Positions 16,469-23,686 of a DNA stretch of 64,000 bases are shown piece by piece. Each line of letters opens with the position of its first letter. Within the stretch, counting starts at the first letter, position 1. The notes beneath the pieces were generated by a model. The model ran no database searches and was not told the DNA's origin. It was given only the letters and a program-made list of their open reading frames with translations. Source of the DNA: Herbiconiux daphne. Lineage in GTDB: Bacteria > Actinomycetota > Actinomycetes > Actinomycetales > Microbacteriaceae. Made by a program: the position numbers and the translations under genes. The stretch spans positions 372,001-436,000 of the forward strand of contig NZ_JANLCJ010000001.1 of assembly GCF_024979295.1 (NCBI RefSeq). Direction: 5' to 3'.

Positions 16469-17427
16469 CTCGCAGTCCTTTCCTGCACGGCCGCAGCCAT
16501 CGCGAGGTCGTGTGATCGCACCCTGACCGCGTGCGATCCGCCGAAGTAGTCGTCGCGGGCCCTGCCGAGGAACTCCGCCGATTCGCGCATCTCGTCGAGG
16601 CCGTTCACACCGTCTTCGATACTGATCCAGCCGTCGTATCCCGCGTCGGTCAGAATTCGGAAGATGCGGTCGTAGTCGTTCAGGCCGCGGCCGATCACAC
16701 CGTGCAGAAGCGCCGGCGAATAGCCGATCGTGCCGTCGGCCTGGCGCAACGACTCGAGCGTGGTGCCTGGTTGCAGATACCGGTCGGATGCCTGCATGGT
16801 CACCACGCGGTCGACCACCAGCTCCAGGAAGTCCGCCGAATCCTCACCGGCCACCAGGGCATTGGAAGGGTCGAACTGAACACCGAAACTCACTCGCTCG
16901 GGGATGCGTTCGAGCAACGCGAGGAAGACCTCCTTGCGCTGGGCGAATTCGGGGTATTCCCACGTGCTGGCCTTGTAGTGGTTCTCAAGTGCCAGGGTCA
17001 CTCCGTGCTGTCGCGCGACGGGGATCAGCTCGAGGATGGCTTCGCTCGCCCAGTCGAGCCCCTGGTCGATCGACGTCTCCGGATGAGCCTGGCCGCTCAG
17101 CACGCGGCAGGTCGCGCGCTCGCCGCCCAGTCGCGCCGAGATGCCGATCATCTCGGCCAGGTCGTCGATCTCGCGCCTCCGTCGGCCGGCATCCGGATGC
17201 ACGAAATCAGGTGACGCGCAGAGCATCGGCATCTCGAACCCGGCATCGGCGAGGGCATCCCCGACGCGGTCGACCCCGGCCGGAGATGTGTCCCAGAAGA
17301 ATCCGGTGTGCAGCTCGAGTCCGTCGACGGGCAGGGTTCGAGCCAGGTCGATCCAGTCGAAGACCGACATCGTGCGGTCGACGACCATGGGAGTGAGATA
17401 GGCCTTCGGAAAGGCGGAGATCCTCAT
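16465..17427 (-). CDS. sugar phosphate isomerase/epimerase-like TIM-barrel protein
   Basis: This 320-residue protein of the xylose-isomerase-like TIM-barrel superfamily (AP endonuclease 2 family) leads the leftward operon. Metal-ligand candidates are Glu in TLALENHYK, Asp in GVQFDPSN and Glu in WISIEDG. The superfamily includes hydroxypyruvate isomerases, 3-keto-sugar epimerases and inosose isomerases or dehydratases, so an isomerisation or dehydration of the released sugar is likely. An AAGGAG site lies about 11 bases before the ATG. The gene is divergent from the SMP-30 gene, and the promoter region between carries the second operator pair. The GH2 gene starts inside its stop (ATGA). Confidence 0.82.
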   Translation of the reverse strand: MRISAFPKAYLTPMVVDRTMSVFDWIDLARTLPVDGLELHTGFFWDTSPAGVDRVGDALADAGFEMPMLCASPDFVHPDAGRRRREIDDLAEMIGISARLGGERATCRVLSGQAHPETSIDQGLDWASEAILELIPVARQHGVTLALENHYKASTWEYPEFAQRKEVFLALLERIPERVSFGVQFDPSNALVAGEDSADFLELVVDRVVTMQASDRYLQPGTTLESLRQADGTIGYSPALLHGVIGRGLNDYDRIFRILTDAGYDGWISIEDGVNGLDEMRESAEFLGRARDDYFGGSHAVRVRSHDLAMAAAVQERTAR

Positions 17428-17482
17428 CGGGGTGAGCGCTCCTTCGCGCGGGATGATCTGTGGGGGACGCGGCCATCGACGT

Positions 17483-17511
17483 TTGAGATCGAACCATCGA
17501 TGTTATAAATA
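17483..17511 (+). promoter_or_regulatory. promoter for the SMP-30 lactonase gene
   Basis: TTGAGA (17483-17488) and TAAATA (17506-17511) are separated by 17 bases. On the other strand a TATTTATAAC box in the same place probably serves the TIM-barrel operon. Both overlap operator site B, so one repressor could silence both directions. Confidence 0.42.
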
Positions 17512-17538
17512 GAACATACATTGAGAGTTAACCAACAT
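17500..17538. promoter_or_regulatory. tandem operator pair (DeoR-type candidate), site B
   Basis: ATGTTATAAATAGAACAT (17500-17517) is itself an imperfect palindrome. It is followed by TTGAGAGTTAACCAACAT (17521-17538), again with AACAT ends 21 bp apart. The layout matches site A at 7904-7940. A weaker GAACCAT copy may lie one repeat further left (about 17481-17497). This is the strongest sign that the two divergent promoters form one regulon. Confidence 0.6.
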
Positions 17539-17556
17539 ACAAGGGAGTCACCACGA

Positions 17557-18414
17557 ATGGTCAGGGCCGAACAGATCACCGATCCGGCCGCCCACCACGC
17601 CGAGGGAGCTGTGTGGTCAGAGGCCTGGGGTGGTCTCAAATGGGTCGACATGCTGAGGGGAGACGTGCTGTCCCTGGCGTCTGACGGATCGGTGGGGCGG
17701 ATGCACACCGGGTCGCCGGTCGCCGCGATGGTGCGGCCGCGAATCGGTGGGGGATCCGTCGTGGTGACCGAGCGCGAGTTCACGCTCTGGGATGCGCTCG
17801 GGGAGCGCGAGTGGGTCGGCGAGCCCGTCTGGCCGACGGGCGACGGCGTCCGCTTCAATGAGGGCGGGTGCGACCCGGAGGGGAGGTTGCTCTGCGGGTC
17901 GATGTCGTACACGCGCGCTCCGGGCGCCGGCGCCGTCTGGCGACTGGGATCGGACCTGACGGTCGACCGCGTCTTCGGCGACGTGACGATCTCGAACGGG
18001 CTCGGCTTCACCGGCGATGGCTCGCGGCTGTACTACGTCGATTCCCCGACCCGCCGGATCGACGTCTTCGACTATGTCGACGGCGTGCCGACAGGCCGTC
18101 GACCGCTCGTCGTGTTGGCGGACGGCGTGGGCAACCCGGACGGGCTCTGGGTGGATGCGGAAGACGGGGTCTGGGTCGCCCTGTACGGGGGTGGCGCCGT
18201 GCATCACTACGACGCGACCGGCGCACTGGCCGAGATCGTAGAACTGCCCGTCACGAAAGTGACCTCCTGCACGTTCGGCGGCCCCGATCTCAGCACCCTC
18301 TACATCACCACTAGTCGCGAGAACCTCGACGAGGGTGAGCAGCCGCTCGCCGGCTCGGTCTTCGCGGCGTCTGTCGGGGTGAGAGGAACTCCGGTTCGAG
18401 CTTTCGCGGGGTGA
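17557..18414 (+). CDS. SMP-30/gluconolactonase family lactonase
   Basis: This 285-residue beta-propeller belongs to the SMP-30/gluconolactonase/LRE family. The metal-site Glu lies in HHAEGAVW near residue 15, RFNEGGCDPEGRLLCGSM carries the second set, and TISNGLGFT with the Asp in NPDGLWVD completes the usual ligands. These enzymes open aldonolactones made by sugar dehydrogenases. I start at the ATG at 17557, because AAGGGA precedes it by 10 bases; the frame is open further left from a TTG inside the operator. The gene is monocistronic and divergent from the TIM-barrel operon. It implies that at some step the sugar is oxidised at C1. Confidence 0.88.
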   Translation: MVRAEQITDPAAHHAEGAVWSEAWGGLKWVDMLRGDVLSLASDGSVGRMHTGSPVAAMVRPRIGGGSVVVTEREFTLWDALGEREWVGEPVWPTGDGVRFNEGGCDPEGRLLCGSMSYTRAPGAGAVWRLGSDLTVDRVFGDVTISNGLGFTGDGSRLYYVDSPTRRIDVFDYVDGVPTGRRPLVVLADGVGNPDGLWVDAEDGVWVALYGGGAVHHYDATGALAEIVELPVTKVTSCTFGGPDLSTLYITTSRENLDEGEQPLAGSVFAASVGVRGTPVRAFAG

Positions 18415-18470
18415 AGATCTCGTAGGTCGGCGGCCGGCCGATCGAATGACTCCTCGACCTTGACGCAGCG

Positions 18471-18486
18471 CTTGTATTTTGCAAGT
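18471..18486. promoter_or_regulatory. inverted repeat upstream of VOC-HxlR pair (operator candidate)
   Basis: CTTGTATTTTGCAAG (18471-18485) is an inverted repeat with one mismatch, about 45 bases before the VOC ATG and just after a TTGACG word (18460-18465). It may be the site of the HxlR regulator coded in the same unit. A similar CTTG-CAAG palindrome lies before the MarR gene. Confidence 0.38.
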
Positions 18487-18528
18487 GCTGACACCGTCCA
18501 CATAAGGACTCAGGAGAGGGAGATAACC

Positions 18529-18963
18529 ATGACCGCGATGTTCGTCAACCTGCCGGTGACCGACCTGGAGCGCGCCAAGGCGTTCTACACGGCGCTCGGC
18601 TTCAGCATCAACCCGAAGTTCAGCGACCACAACGCCGCCTGCGTGGTGGTCGAAGAAGATCACAACTTCTTCATGATCCTCGTGCGCGACTACTTCCAGA
18701 CCTTCACCGACCTGCCGATCGGCGACCCCGCGGTCAACCCGTCGGTGTCGACCGCGATCTTCGTCGACAGCCGCGACGAGGTCGACCAGACCGTCGAGGC
18801 AGGTCTCGCGGCCGGTGGGACCGAGGCGCGGCCGGCATCCGACTACGGCTTCATGTATCAGCGCCAGATCAGCGACCCCGACGGCAACCTGCTCGAGTTC
18901 GGGTGGATGGACCCGGTGGCCGCCGAACAGGGCCCCGAGGCCGTCGCGACGCAGCAGGCCTGA
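18529..18963 (+). CDS. VOC-family (glyoxalase/bleomycin-resistance-like) protein
   Basis: This 144-residue protein has the paired beta-alpha-beta-beta-beta units of the vicinal-oxygen-chelate fold. LPVTDLERAKAFYTALGF starts the first and ISDPDGNLLEFGWMD ends the second with the usual Glu metal ligand. The family includes glyoxalase I, dioxygenases and binding proteins, and this subgroup (PhnB/YeaC-like proteins starting MFVNLPV) has no assigned substrate. GGAGAGGG precedes the ATG at 18529. It is followed at 5 bp by a HxlR regulator, a common pairing in which the regulator controls the small enzyme. Confidence 0.85.
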   Translation: MTAMFVNLPVTDLERAKAFYTALGFSINPKFSDHNAACVVVEEDHNFFMILVRDYFQTFTDLPIGDPAVNPSVSTAIFVDSRDEVDQTVEAGLAAGGTEARPASDYGFMYQRQISDPDGNLLEFGWMDPVAAEQGPEAVATQQA

Positions 18964-18968
18964 GGCTC

Positions 18969-19610
18969 GTGGCCGCCCGCGACTACGGGCAGTACGGCGG
19001 CGCCGCGCGAGCCCTGGAACTCGTGGGCGAGCGCTGGGCGCTGCTCATCGTGCGCGACCTGCTCGTGGGGCCGCGCCGCTACGGCGAGCTCGCCGCGGGG
19101 CTTCCCCGCATTCCGAGCAACATCCTTGCGGCGCGGCTGAAGGAGCTGCAGGCGGCCGGCGTCATCCGCCGGGCGCCGCGCTCGCGCGTGATCATCTACG
19201 AGCTCACCTCCTACGGCCGCGAGCTCGAGCCGATCGTGCTCGCGCTCGGTGCATGGGGCTTCAAGGCGCTCGGCGACCCGCGCGAGGAGCAGATCATCAC
19301 ACCCGACTCGATGACGATGGATCTGCGCACGGCCTTCCAGCCTGAGGTGGCGGCCGACCTGCCGGCCACCGCCTACGCCGCACGACTCGGTGCGGCCGAG
19401 TTGCTGATCCGGGTCGACGGCCCCTCGCTCGACGTGAAGCGCGGCGACGGGCCGGCCGACCTCGCCTTCCGCGCGGGCGCCGACATCCGGCGGCTGATCT
19501 CGGGCGAGATCGCCCCCGACCGCGCGATCGCCACGGGTGTGGTGGAGGTGCTGCACGGGCGGGGTCTGCTGCTCGACCGGTTCGCGACCACGTTCCACCT
19601 CGCCGCGTGA
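18969..19610 (+). CDS. HxlR-family transcriptional regulator with C-terminal extension
   Basis: This 213-residue protein starts at GTG 18969, five bases after the VOC stop; no ATG fits. Residues about 8-100 form the HxlR winged helix: ALELVGERWALLIVRDLLVGPRRYGEL, then IPSNILAARLKELQAAGVI. Most HxlR proteins end near residue 110. This one carries about 100 further residues (DLRTAFQPEV to the end) resembling an SCP2/sterol-carrier-like ligand domain, seen in other actinobacterial HxlR regulators. The Cys used by redox-sensing HxlR members is absent. It probably regulates the VOC gene and itself through the inverted repeat near 18471. Confidence 0.88.
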   Translation: MAARDYGQYGGAARALELVGERWALLIVRDLLVGPRRYGELAAGLPRIPSNILAARLKELQAAGVIRRAPRSRVIIYELTSYGRELEPIVLALGAWGFKALGDPREEQIITPDSMTMDLRTAFQPEVAADLPATAYAARLGAAELLIRVDGPSLDVKRGDGPADLAFRAGADIRRLISGEIAPDRAIATGVVEVLHGRGLLLDRFATTFHLAA

Positions 19611-19652
19611 CGGTGGCCCGTGTGACGGCGGGCGCCGCGTGATGGCGGGTGC

Positions 19653-20501
19653 TCAGAGCGTGCTGGTCAGCACCCCGCCGTCGGCACGCACCGCCGCGCC
19701 GTTGGTCGCCGACGACACCGGGCTCGCCAGATAGACCGCCAGGTTCGCGATCTCGGTGGGCTCGATGAACCGCTCGAGCAGCGTGGTGCTGTTGCCGCCG
19801 ATGATGGCGGCCTTGAGGTCGGCGGCGGGTAGTCCCTGCGTCTCCGCGAGTCCGTCCACCGCTCCGGCGACACCGTCGGAATAGGTCGGCCCGCCGAGGA
19901 TCGAGTTCACCGTCACCGCCGTGCCGCGGGTCAGCTTCGCCAGCCCGTTCCCCACGGCGAGCATCGCCGCCTTGGTCGCGCCGTAGTGCACCATGTCGGC
20001 GGGCACATTCACCCCCGACTCGCTGCCGATGAAGAGCACGCGACCCCATCCCCGCGTCAGCATGCCGGGCAGCAGCGCTCGCGAGAGTCGCACGCCGCTC
20101 ATGACGTTGACGTCGAAGTACCGCTGCCAGTCGTCGTCACGGATGTCGCCGAACGGCGTCACCCCGAACAGGCCGACGTTGTTCACGAGAATGTCGACCT
20201 CGCCGAGGGTGGCGACGAGTCGCTCGACCTGCGCCGGATCCGCGAAGTCGGCGGCGATCCCCCCGATCTCGGCGACCTCCGCGGCACCCGTAGCATCCGT
20301 GACCCCGGCAGTCCTCGCGGCCTCGGCGGCCTCCGCGGCCTCGGCCCGCAGCGCGCGCACGGCCTGCTCGACCCGGCTCGCGTCCCGTCCATTGATCACC
20401 ACGCTCACGCCCTCGCCGGCCAACGCCCGGGCGATGGCGTAGCCGATGCCCTGGGTCGAACCGCTCACGAACGCTCTCTTGCCGGCCAGGTGCAGATCCA
20501 T
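19653..20501 (-). CDS. short-chain dehydrogenase/reductase
   Basis: This is a roughly 282-residue SDR with the cofactor motif SGSTQGIG near residue 14, VVINGRD (basic residue after strand 2, favouring NADP), NNVG and the triad Ser/Tyr/Lys (GSESG, HYGATKAA). An unusual Ala/Glu-rich stretch (AEAAEAAEAARTAG, about residues 54-70) interrupts the usual region after strand 2. An in-frame GTG lies directly before the ATG at 20501; either could be used behind the AAGGAAG site. The gene is divergent from the MarR regulator at 20578. The short spacer has a palindrome, so MarR probably represses this gene. The substrate is unknown. Confidence 0.87.
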   Translation of the reverse strand: MDLHLAGKRAFVSGSTQGIGYAIARALAGEGVSVVINGRDASRVEQAVRALRAEAAEAAEAARTAGVTDATGAAEVAEIGGIAADFADPAQVERLVATLGEVDILVNNVGLFGVTPFGDIRDDDWQRYFDVNVMSGVRLSRALLPGMLTRGWGRVLFIGSESGVNVPADMVHYGATKAAMLAVGNGLAKLTRGTAVTVNSILGGPTYSDGVAGAVDGLAETQGLPAADLKAAIIGGNSTTLLERFIEPTEIANLAVYLASPVSSATNGAAVRADGGVLTSTL

Positions 20502-20540
20502 CACTCGCTCACTTCCTTTGCGTCGACTCTTGACGCATTT

Positions 20541-20556
20541 ACTTGCTCAGTCAAGT
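20541..20556. promoter_or_regulatory. palindrome between SDR and marR-type gene (MarR operator candidate)
   Basis: ACTTGCTCAGTCAAGT has perfect 5-bp arms around a 6-bp centre and sits midway between two divergent starts. It overlaps TTGACT/TTGACG words that can serve as -35 boxes for each direction. Position and symmetry fit a MarR dimer site. Confidence 0.5.
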
Positions 20557-20577
20557 TAAAGCTACTACTCTGAAGCC

Positions 20578-21102
20578 ATGCCGCACGACCGCGATCCGAC
20601 GCTCACCGACGACGAACTCGACACCTGGTCGGCGTTCGCGACCGTGCTCGAGTGGCTGCCGCCGGCGCTCGACGCGCCGCTGGCCGCCGGGTTCGAGCTC
20701 ACGCATTTCGAGTACGGCCTGCTCTACGCGCTGGCTGACGCGCCCGAGCGAACACTGCGACTCAGCGTGCTCGCCGACTACGCGAACAGCTCGCTCACCC
20801 GGCTGTCACGGGCCGTGTCGAGGCTCGAGGCGCGCGGGTGGGTGCGTCGCGAGCCCGACCCGAGCGACGGGCGATCGACGCTCGCCGTGCTCACCCTCGA
20901 GGGTCTGACGAGGTTCGACGACGCCACGCCGGCGCACCTCGCGACGTTGCAACAGGTGATCTTCGACCCGCTGACCAAGGCTCAGCAGCGCCAGCTGACG
21001 CAGATCAGCCGGCGGATAGCGACCGCGATTCGGCAGCAGCCGGGCTGGCAGCCGACGGCGAACGCCCCGGCGCCTGGGCGAGCGGGGGAGTCATCGGCGT
21101 GA
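20578..21102 (+). CDS. MarR-family transcriptional regulator
   Basis: This is a 174-residue winged-helix repressor. The core reads LTHFEYGLLYALADAPERTLRLSVLADYANSSLTRLSRAVSRLEARGWV, then the wing with DPSDGRSTLAVLT. The last helix (LTKAQQRQLTQISRRIATAI) is for dimerisation, and a Pro/Ala tail follows. It is divergent from an SDR gene and likely represses it by binding the palindrome at 20541-20556, with release by a small phenolic or oxidised ligand as in other MarR proteins. Its last 98 bases overlap a convergent membrane-protein gene on the other strand. Confidence 0.9.
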   Translation: MPHDRDPTLTDDELDTWSAFATVLEWLPPALDAPLAAGFELTHFEYGLLYALADAPERTLRLSVLADYANSSLTRLSRAVSRLEARGWVRREPDPSDGRSTLAVLTLEGLTRFDDATPAHLATLQQVIFDPLTKAQQRQLTQISRRIATAIRQQPGWQPTANAPAPGRAGESSA

Positions 21103-21358
21103 CATCAGAACCCGGCACGACGCCGGCCCTCGGCGCGACCGACGACATCGGCCTGATCGACCTCGCCACGCGACCCTCGGGCCGCAGCCGCGACGACCAC
21201 AACCAGTAGGCCACCGAGCCCAGCCCGATGGCCGCGCTGAGCGCCACCACCACCGGCTGTGCCGTGAGGGCGGCCGAGATCACCGCCGCACCGCTCGCCG
21301 ACACGACGAAGCCGGTCACGCACGAGACCACGGGTGGTTCGTTCGGTTCGAGTTCCAT
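21005..21358 (-). CDS. small hypothetical membrane protein
   Basis: This 117-residue protein has no family I recognise. Two hydrophobic stretches can be read: SCVTGFVVSASGAAVISAAL (about 12-31) and PVVVALSAAIGLGSVAYWLW (about 35-54). They are followed by a basic, Ser/Pro/Ala-rich tail, so it may be a two-span inner-membrane protein. Support for a real gene is GGAGGGG five bases before the ATG at 21358 and the membrane-like composition. The tail overlaps the 3' end of the MarR gene antisense for 98 bp, so the true end might be shorter in function. Moderately sure it is expressed. Confidence 0.55.
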   Translation of the reverse strand: MELEPNEPPVVSCVTGFVVSASGAAVISAALTAQPVVVALSAAIGLGSVAYWLWSSRLRPEGRVARSIRPMSSVAPRAGVVPGSDVTPMTPPLAQAPGRSPSAASPAAAESRSLSAG

Positions 21359-21430
21359 TGGACCCCTCCAACAGACAATCCCATCGCCCCAAAAAGTACT
21401 CCGCGTGAACTCCCGCTGCCAGGCGCGTAT

Positions 21431-22017
21431 CTAAGTCGTTACCGAATCTTTCCCCACGTCGATTCCGGCAGCCACGGCCACCTCTCGGTAGGCAGTGGCC
21501 AACGAGGCGACCGACTCGTGCGCGTTGAGTCCGCTCGGGTTCGGCACCACCCACAGCTCGGCGTTCTCGAAGTCCATGGGCTGCCGGCCGACGGTCGCCT
21601 TCGGCTGCCCGAAGGCGATGCGGAACGTCGTGATGCCGAGCATCGCCACCACCCGCGGCCGCAGATCGCGCACGCGGGGGCGCAGGGCGTCGGCGCCCTC
21701 GATGAGCTGCTGGTCGTGAGTTCGTCGGCTCGCGCGGTGGCGCCCGCGACCAAGGTCGTGATGCCGACACCGCGATCGAGCAGCTGCTCGCGGTCGGTCG
21801 GCTGAAGTCCCGACGACGCGTCGATGACGTGATCGACGATGCCGGCCTGGAACAGCGCCGGATAGAACCGGTTTCCCGGCCGGCTGAAGGGCGCCTGAAC
21901 CGCGGCGGTGTGCAGGCCCGGATTGATGCCGACGAGCAGCAAGCGGGGGTGGGGTCCCACAACATCGGGGATGGACCGGCCCCGGAAAGCGTCGAGTTCG
22001 GCACGCGTGTAACCCAT
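21431..22017 (-). pseudogene. mug: mismatch-specific DNA glycosylase (MUG/TDG-like), frameshifted
   Basis: Two frames together give a full G:T/U-mismatch glycosylase. The first half in one frame has LLLVGINPGLHTAA (active-site GINPG, about residues 27-31), FSRPGNRFYPALF and VAGATARADELT. The second half, in the next frame, has IEGADALRPRV, VAMLGITTFRIAF and the closing WVVPNPSGLNAHE. The join lies at about 21712-21722, where one base appears to be missing between codons for DELT and QQLIEG. Without it the protein stops making sense after about 100 residues. A true inactivation or a base-call error are both possible; the rest looks well conserved, which favours a recent event. Confidence 0.75.
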
Positions 22018-22167
22018 GCCTGCAGGCTACGCCCAGCGGCATCCGGAGCTTGCTGAGAGCTGGCTGTGACCGGTGGATGAGTGCGCGGCATCCGGAACAT
22101 CCACGGCAGAACGGGTGTTCTCTTTAGTGACCGCCGCAGCCAGCGGTGTGAACTAAGGAGATCTCAC

Positions 22168-22656
22168 GTGACCACCGAGTACCGCAAGACCCCCGAGGCG
22201 CTCGCCCGCCTCACCCGCCAGCAGTATCGCGTCACCCAGGACGACGTTACGGAGCCGGCGTTCCGCAACCAGTACTGGGACAACCACCAGCCGGGCATCT
22301 ACGTCGACGTGGTGTCGGGAGAACCGCTGTTCGCCTCGGTCGACAAGTTCGACAGCGGATCGGGTTGGCCGAGCTTCACGGTGCCGATCGACTCCGCCAA
22401 CGTGGTCGAGAAGAAGGACCGCACCTGGGGCATGGTGCGCACCGAGGTGCGTTCCGCCCACGGTGACAGCCACCTCGGGCACGTGTTCGACGACGGCCCC
22501 GCCGAGGCCGGTGGCTTGCGCTACTGCATCAACTCGGCCGCCCTGCGCTTCGTGCCTCTCGAGAACCTCGAGGCCGAGGGCTACGGCGACTACACCACCC
22601 TGTTCGACACGACGACGGATGCCGCGGCCTCCGCCAGCAAGGAGAGTGCACGATGA
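22168..22656 (+). CDS. msrB: peptide-methionine (R)-S-oxide reductase MsrB
   Basis: This 162-residue protein repairs methionine-R-sulfoxide in proteins. Family blocks are [53 protein letters not shown] and the catalytic Cys in [12 protein letters not shown]. The two CxxC zinc pairs of many MsrB proteins are absent, so this is the zinc-free type. I start at GTG 22168, 7 bases after AAGGAG; the frame is open upstream but without a site. It overlaps msrA by ATGA, so both stereo-repair enzymes are made together, probably under oxidative stress. Confidence 0.95.
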   Translation: MTTEYRKTPEALARLTRQQYRVTQDDVTEPAFRNQYWDNHQPGIYVDVVSGEPLFASVDKFDSGSGWPSFTVPIDSANVVEKKDRTWGMVRTEVRSAHGDSHLGHVFDDGPAEAGGLRYCINSAALRFVPLENLEAEGYGDYTTLFDTTTDAAASASKESAR

Positions 22657-23171
22657 CCACGACCGAGAAGGCGATCCTCGCCGGCGGCTGTTTCTGGGGC
22701 ATGGAGGAGCTGATCCGCCGTCGCCCGGGAGTCGTCGACACCCGCGTCGGCTACACCGGCGGCGACACCCCGAACGCCACCTACCGCAACCACGGAACCC
22801 ACGCCGAGGCGATCGAGATCTCCTACGACCCGGCGAAGACGAGCTACCGCGAGCTGCTGGAGTTCTTCTTCCAGATTCACGACCCGTCGACCAAGAACCG
22901 TCAGGGCAACGACGTCGGAACCAGCTACCGTTCGGGCATCTACTACCTGAACGACGAGCAGAAGGCGACCGCCGTCGACACCATCGCCGACGTCGACGCG
23001 TCGGGCCTGTGGCCGGGCAAGGTCGTCACCGAGGTCGCCCCCGCCGGCGACTTCTGGGAGGCCGAGCCCGAGCACCAGGACTACCTGCAGGTCTACCCGA
23101 ACGGCTACACCTGCCACTACGTGCGCCCGGGCTGGAAGCTCCCGCGCCGTGAGGAGGCGGTCGCGAACTAG
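22653..23171 (+). CDS. msrA: peptide-methionine (S)-S-oxide reductase MsrA
   Basis: This is a complete 172-residue MsrA with the catalytic GGCFWGMEE motif near residue 11. [23 protein letters not shown] and [25 protein letters not shown] are standard for the family. [10 protein letters not shown] completes the active site. It reduces methionine-S-sulfoxide using thioredoxin; a thioredoxin gene is at 541 but not linked. It is coupled to msrB by ATGA and followed by a strong hairpin terminator at 23193-23224. Confidence 0.96.
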   Translation: MTTTEKAILAGGCFWGMEELIRRRPGVVDTRVGYTGGDTPNATYRNHGTHAEAIEISYDPAKTSYRELLEFFFQIHDPSTKNRQGNDVGTSYRSGIYYLNDEQKATAVDTIADVDASGLWPGKVVTEVAPAGDFWEAEPEHQDYLQVYPNGYTCHYVRPGWKLPRREEAVAN

Positions 23172-23192
23172 CGGCCGGTCGGTAACAGGCGC

Positions 23193-23224
23193 GAAGGGGT
23201 GGGGGCTGCGGCTCCCACCCCTTC
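23193..23224. terminator. hairpin terminator after msrBA
   Basis: Perfect 11-bp arms GAAGGGGTGGG and CCCACCCCTTC enclose a 10-base loop. It lies 22 bases after the msrA stop and 46 bases beyond the end of the convergent VOC gene, so it may stop both. There is no long T tract. Confidence 0.7.
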
Positions 23225-23270
23225 GTCGTGTCGGTGCGGTGCCGGCGCGCTGCCGGCGCGCTGCTCGGCC

Positions 23271-23675
23271 TCAGGCTTGGCTGATGCGCACCAGGTTGCC
23301 GGCCGGGTCGCGGAAGGCGGCGTCTCGGGCGCCCCAGAACTGGTCGGTCGGCTCCTGCAGAATCTCGGCGTTGCCGGCGGCGCGCACCTTCTCGAAGGTG
23401 CTGTCGAGGTCGTCGGTGCGGAAGAGCACCCCCGGCAGCTCGCCCTTCGCGAGCAGGGTGGCGCGGGCGTCGCCGTCTTCGGGTGACACCCCGGCGTGGG
23501 GCTGCGAGAGCACGATCTCGATCTCGGGCTGGCTGGCGGTCGACAGCGTGATCCAGCGGAACCCGCCGTTCTCCACCTCGTTGCGCACCTCGAGTCCGAG
23601 GGTGTCGCGGTAGAAGGCGAGGGCCTCATCGGGGTCGTCGACGAGGATGTGCACGTGGCTGAGTGAAATGGTCAT
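23271..23675 (-). CDS. VOC-family (glyoxalase-like) protein
   Basis: This 134-residue VOC-fold protein begins ISLSHVHILVDDPDEALAFYRDTLGLEV and closes FRDPAGNLVRISQ. It resembles the extradiol-dioxygenase-like or glyoxalase-like proteins often paired with AraC regulators. The frame is open upstream, but the ATG at 23675 gives the usual family N-terminus. The AraC gene ends 11 bases before it on the same strand, so the two form one unit. No clear ribosome site is seen, which may mean coupling to the AraC gene. Substrate unknown. Confidence 0.83.
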   Translation of the reverse strand: MTISLSHVHILVDDPDEALAFYRDTLGLEVRNEVENGGFRWITLSTASQPEIEIVLSQPHAGVSPEDGDARATLLAKGELPGVLFRTDDLDSTFEKVRAAGNAEILQEPTDQFWGARDAAFRDPAGNLVRISQA

Positions 23676-23686
23676 GTCACAAGACG

